Source: Mesorhizobium amorphae CCNWGS0123 (GTDB taxonomy: Bacteria > Pseudomonadota > Alphaproteobacteria > Rhizobiales > Rhizobiaceae). Taken from it: a stretch of 64,000 nucleotides of DNA. Position numbers and translations under genes: made by a program. Location: assembly GCF_001686985.1 (NCBI RefSeq), contig NZ_CP015318.1, forward strand, positions 4,400,001 to 4,464,000, in the 5' to 3' direction. How positions within the stretch are numbered: the first letter of the stretch is position 1; the number at the start of each line of letters is the position of its first letter. The notes under the pieces were generated by a model that made no database searches, was not told where the DNA came from, and saw nothing but the letters and a program-made list of their open reading frames with translations. Below, piece after piece: positions 63,568 through 64,000 of the stretch.

Positions 63568-64000
63568 TCAGCCGCCGGCTGAAACAAGCGCGCGCGTTGC
63601 GATCGTGTCGGCAAGCAGCATCGCGAAGATCGCAAAGAGATAGAGGATCGAATAGGCAAATAGCGTCTTGGCGGGCCTCATCTCCTGGCCGGGAGCCGCC
63701 AGAACCTTCCACGCCTGCCAGATGAAGCCGGCGCCCAATGCGGCCGAAGCGATCCCGAAATAGACGCTGGCGAAACCGAAGGGCCACGGCAGCACGCCGA
63801 TCGGCGCCAAAACGAGCGAATAGGCGAAAATCTGTTTTCGCGTCGACGCCTCGCCGGCGACATTCGGCATCATGGGTATGCCCGCGGCGGCGTAGTCGCC
63901 GAACTTGAACAGCGCGAGCGCCCAGAAATGCGGCGGCGTCCAGAGGAAGATGATCAGGAACAGGATGAGGCTTTCGACGCCGACGGCGCCGGTGGCCGCC
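63568..64000 (-). CDS. ctaB: Heme o synthase (protoheme IX farnesyltransferase), C-terminal part
   Basis: The C-terminal 144 residues of a UbiA-superfamily prenyltransferase; the 5' end lies beyond the window. The frame continues through the edge with [20 protein letters not shown] and [20 protein letters not shown], the hallmark blocks of CtaB/CyoE. Helices then follow to the C terminus at 63568. It adds a farnesyl tail to heme b, giving heme o, the precursor of heme a for the aa3-type oxidase encoded next door. An ATG at 63873 is internal, not the start. Confidence 0.95.
   Translation of the reverse strand, partial: AATGAVGVESLILFLIIFLWTPPHFWALALFKFGDYAAAGIPMMPNVAGEASTRKQIFAYSLVLAPIGVLPWPFGFASVYFGIASAALGAGFIWQAWKVLAAPGQEMRPAKTLFAYSILYLFAIFAMLLADTIATRALVSAGG

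Noticed and set aside
1-64000. CRISPR array, rRNA operon or insertion sequence
   Set aside because: No regularly spaced repeats, rRNA-like sequence or transposase-like protein was seen on reading either strand.

Overview
The window is about 64 kb of high-GC chromosome from an alphaproteobacterium of the order Hyphomicrobiales (Rhizobiales), most likely Mesorhizobium. The support is a class I PHA synthase, a Tad/Flp pilus cluster in cpaB-C-E-F-tadB-C-D order, a coxMNOP-type alternative cytochrome c oxidase, DUF982, DUF6074 and DUF2336 proteins, and a short palindromic intergenic repeat of the rhizobial type. The assignment rests on gene content and family recognition by eye, not on a database search.

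Layout. 0-3 kb: end of glycine decarboxylase (gcvP) and a convergent membrane GGDEF protein. 3.2-11.1 kb: Tad secretion operon on the minus strand, with no pilin, prepilin peptidase or TadE/F gene. 11.3-15.5 kb: topoisomerase IV subunit B and a FUSC-type exporter. 15.5-24.1 kb: DUF2336 protein, a MaoC hydratase/CoA-ester lyase pair, a small membrane methyltransferase, flavin reductase, nitroreductase, a secreted repeat protein, acyltransferase and thrS. 24.2-30 kb: class D beta-lactamase, yidD, a LysR regulator behind an 18-codon leader ORF, an IscU-like scaffold, folE, hisI and a patatin-like lipase. 30-36 kb: a co-oriented minus-strand run of recJ, glpX, hom and an AlaC-like aminotransferase. 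36.1-39.4 kb: phaC and an M15-type peptidase. 39.6 kb: tRNA-Glu(TTC).

39.7-43.4 kb is the accessory part: about 3.7 kb of small, mostly unrecognised genes next to the tRNA. It includes a 43-residue peptide whose N-terminal half matches the lasso-type RiPP leader pattern, a protein with two CxGQxC motifs, and two partly similar genes with the same C-terminal tail. I see no integrase and no RiPP maturation enzyme in the window.

43.4-52.6 kb is a stress/efflux module. An OmpR-type response regulator and its histidine kinase diverge from a Spy/CpxP-like periplasmic protein, an RND adaptor, an RND pump and an outer-membrane factor. An 11-bp inverted repeat plus a third near-copy lies between the two arms and is a good candidate operator. 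The layout resembles enterobacterial BaeSR-spy-mdtABC.

52.6-57 kb: four short lineage-specific genes, map, a HAD phosphatase and radC. 57.1-64 kb: alternative aa3-type cytochrome c oxidase genes coxMNOP plus subunit IV, a YbaK-type deacylase, a DUF2189 membrane protein and, at the window edge, heme o synthase (ctaB), which supplies the heme such an oxidase needs.
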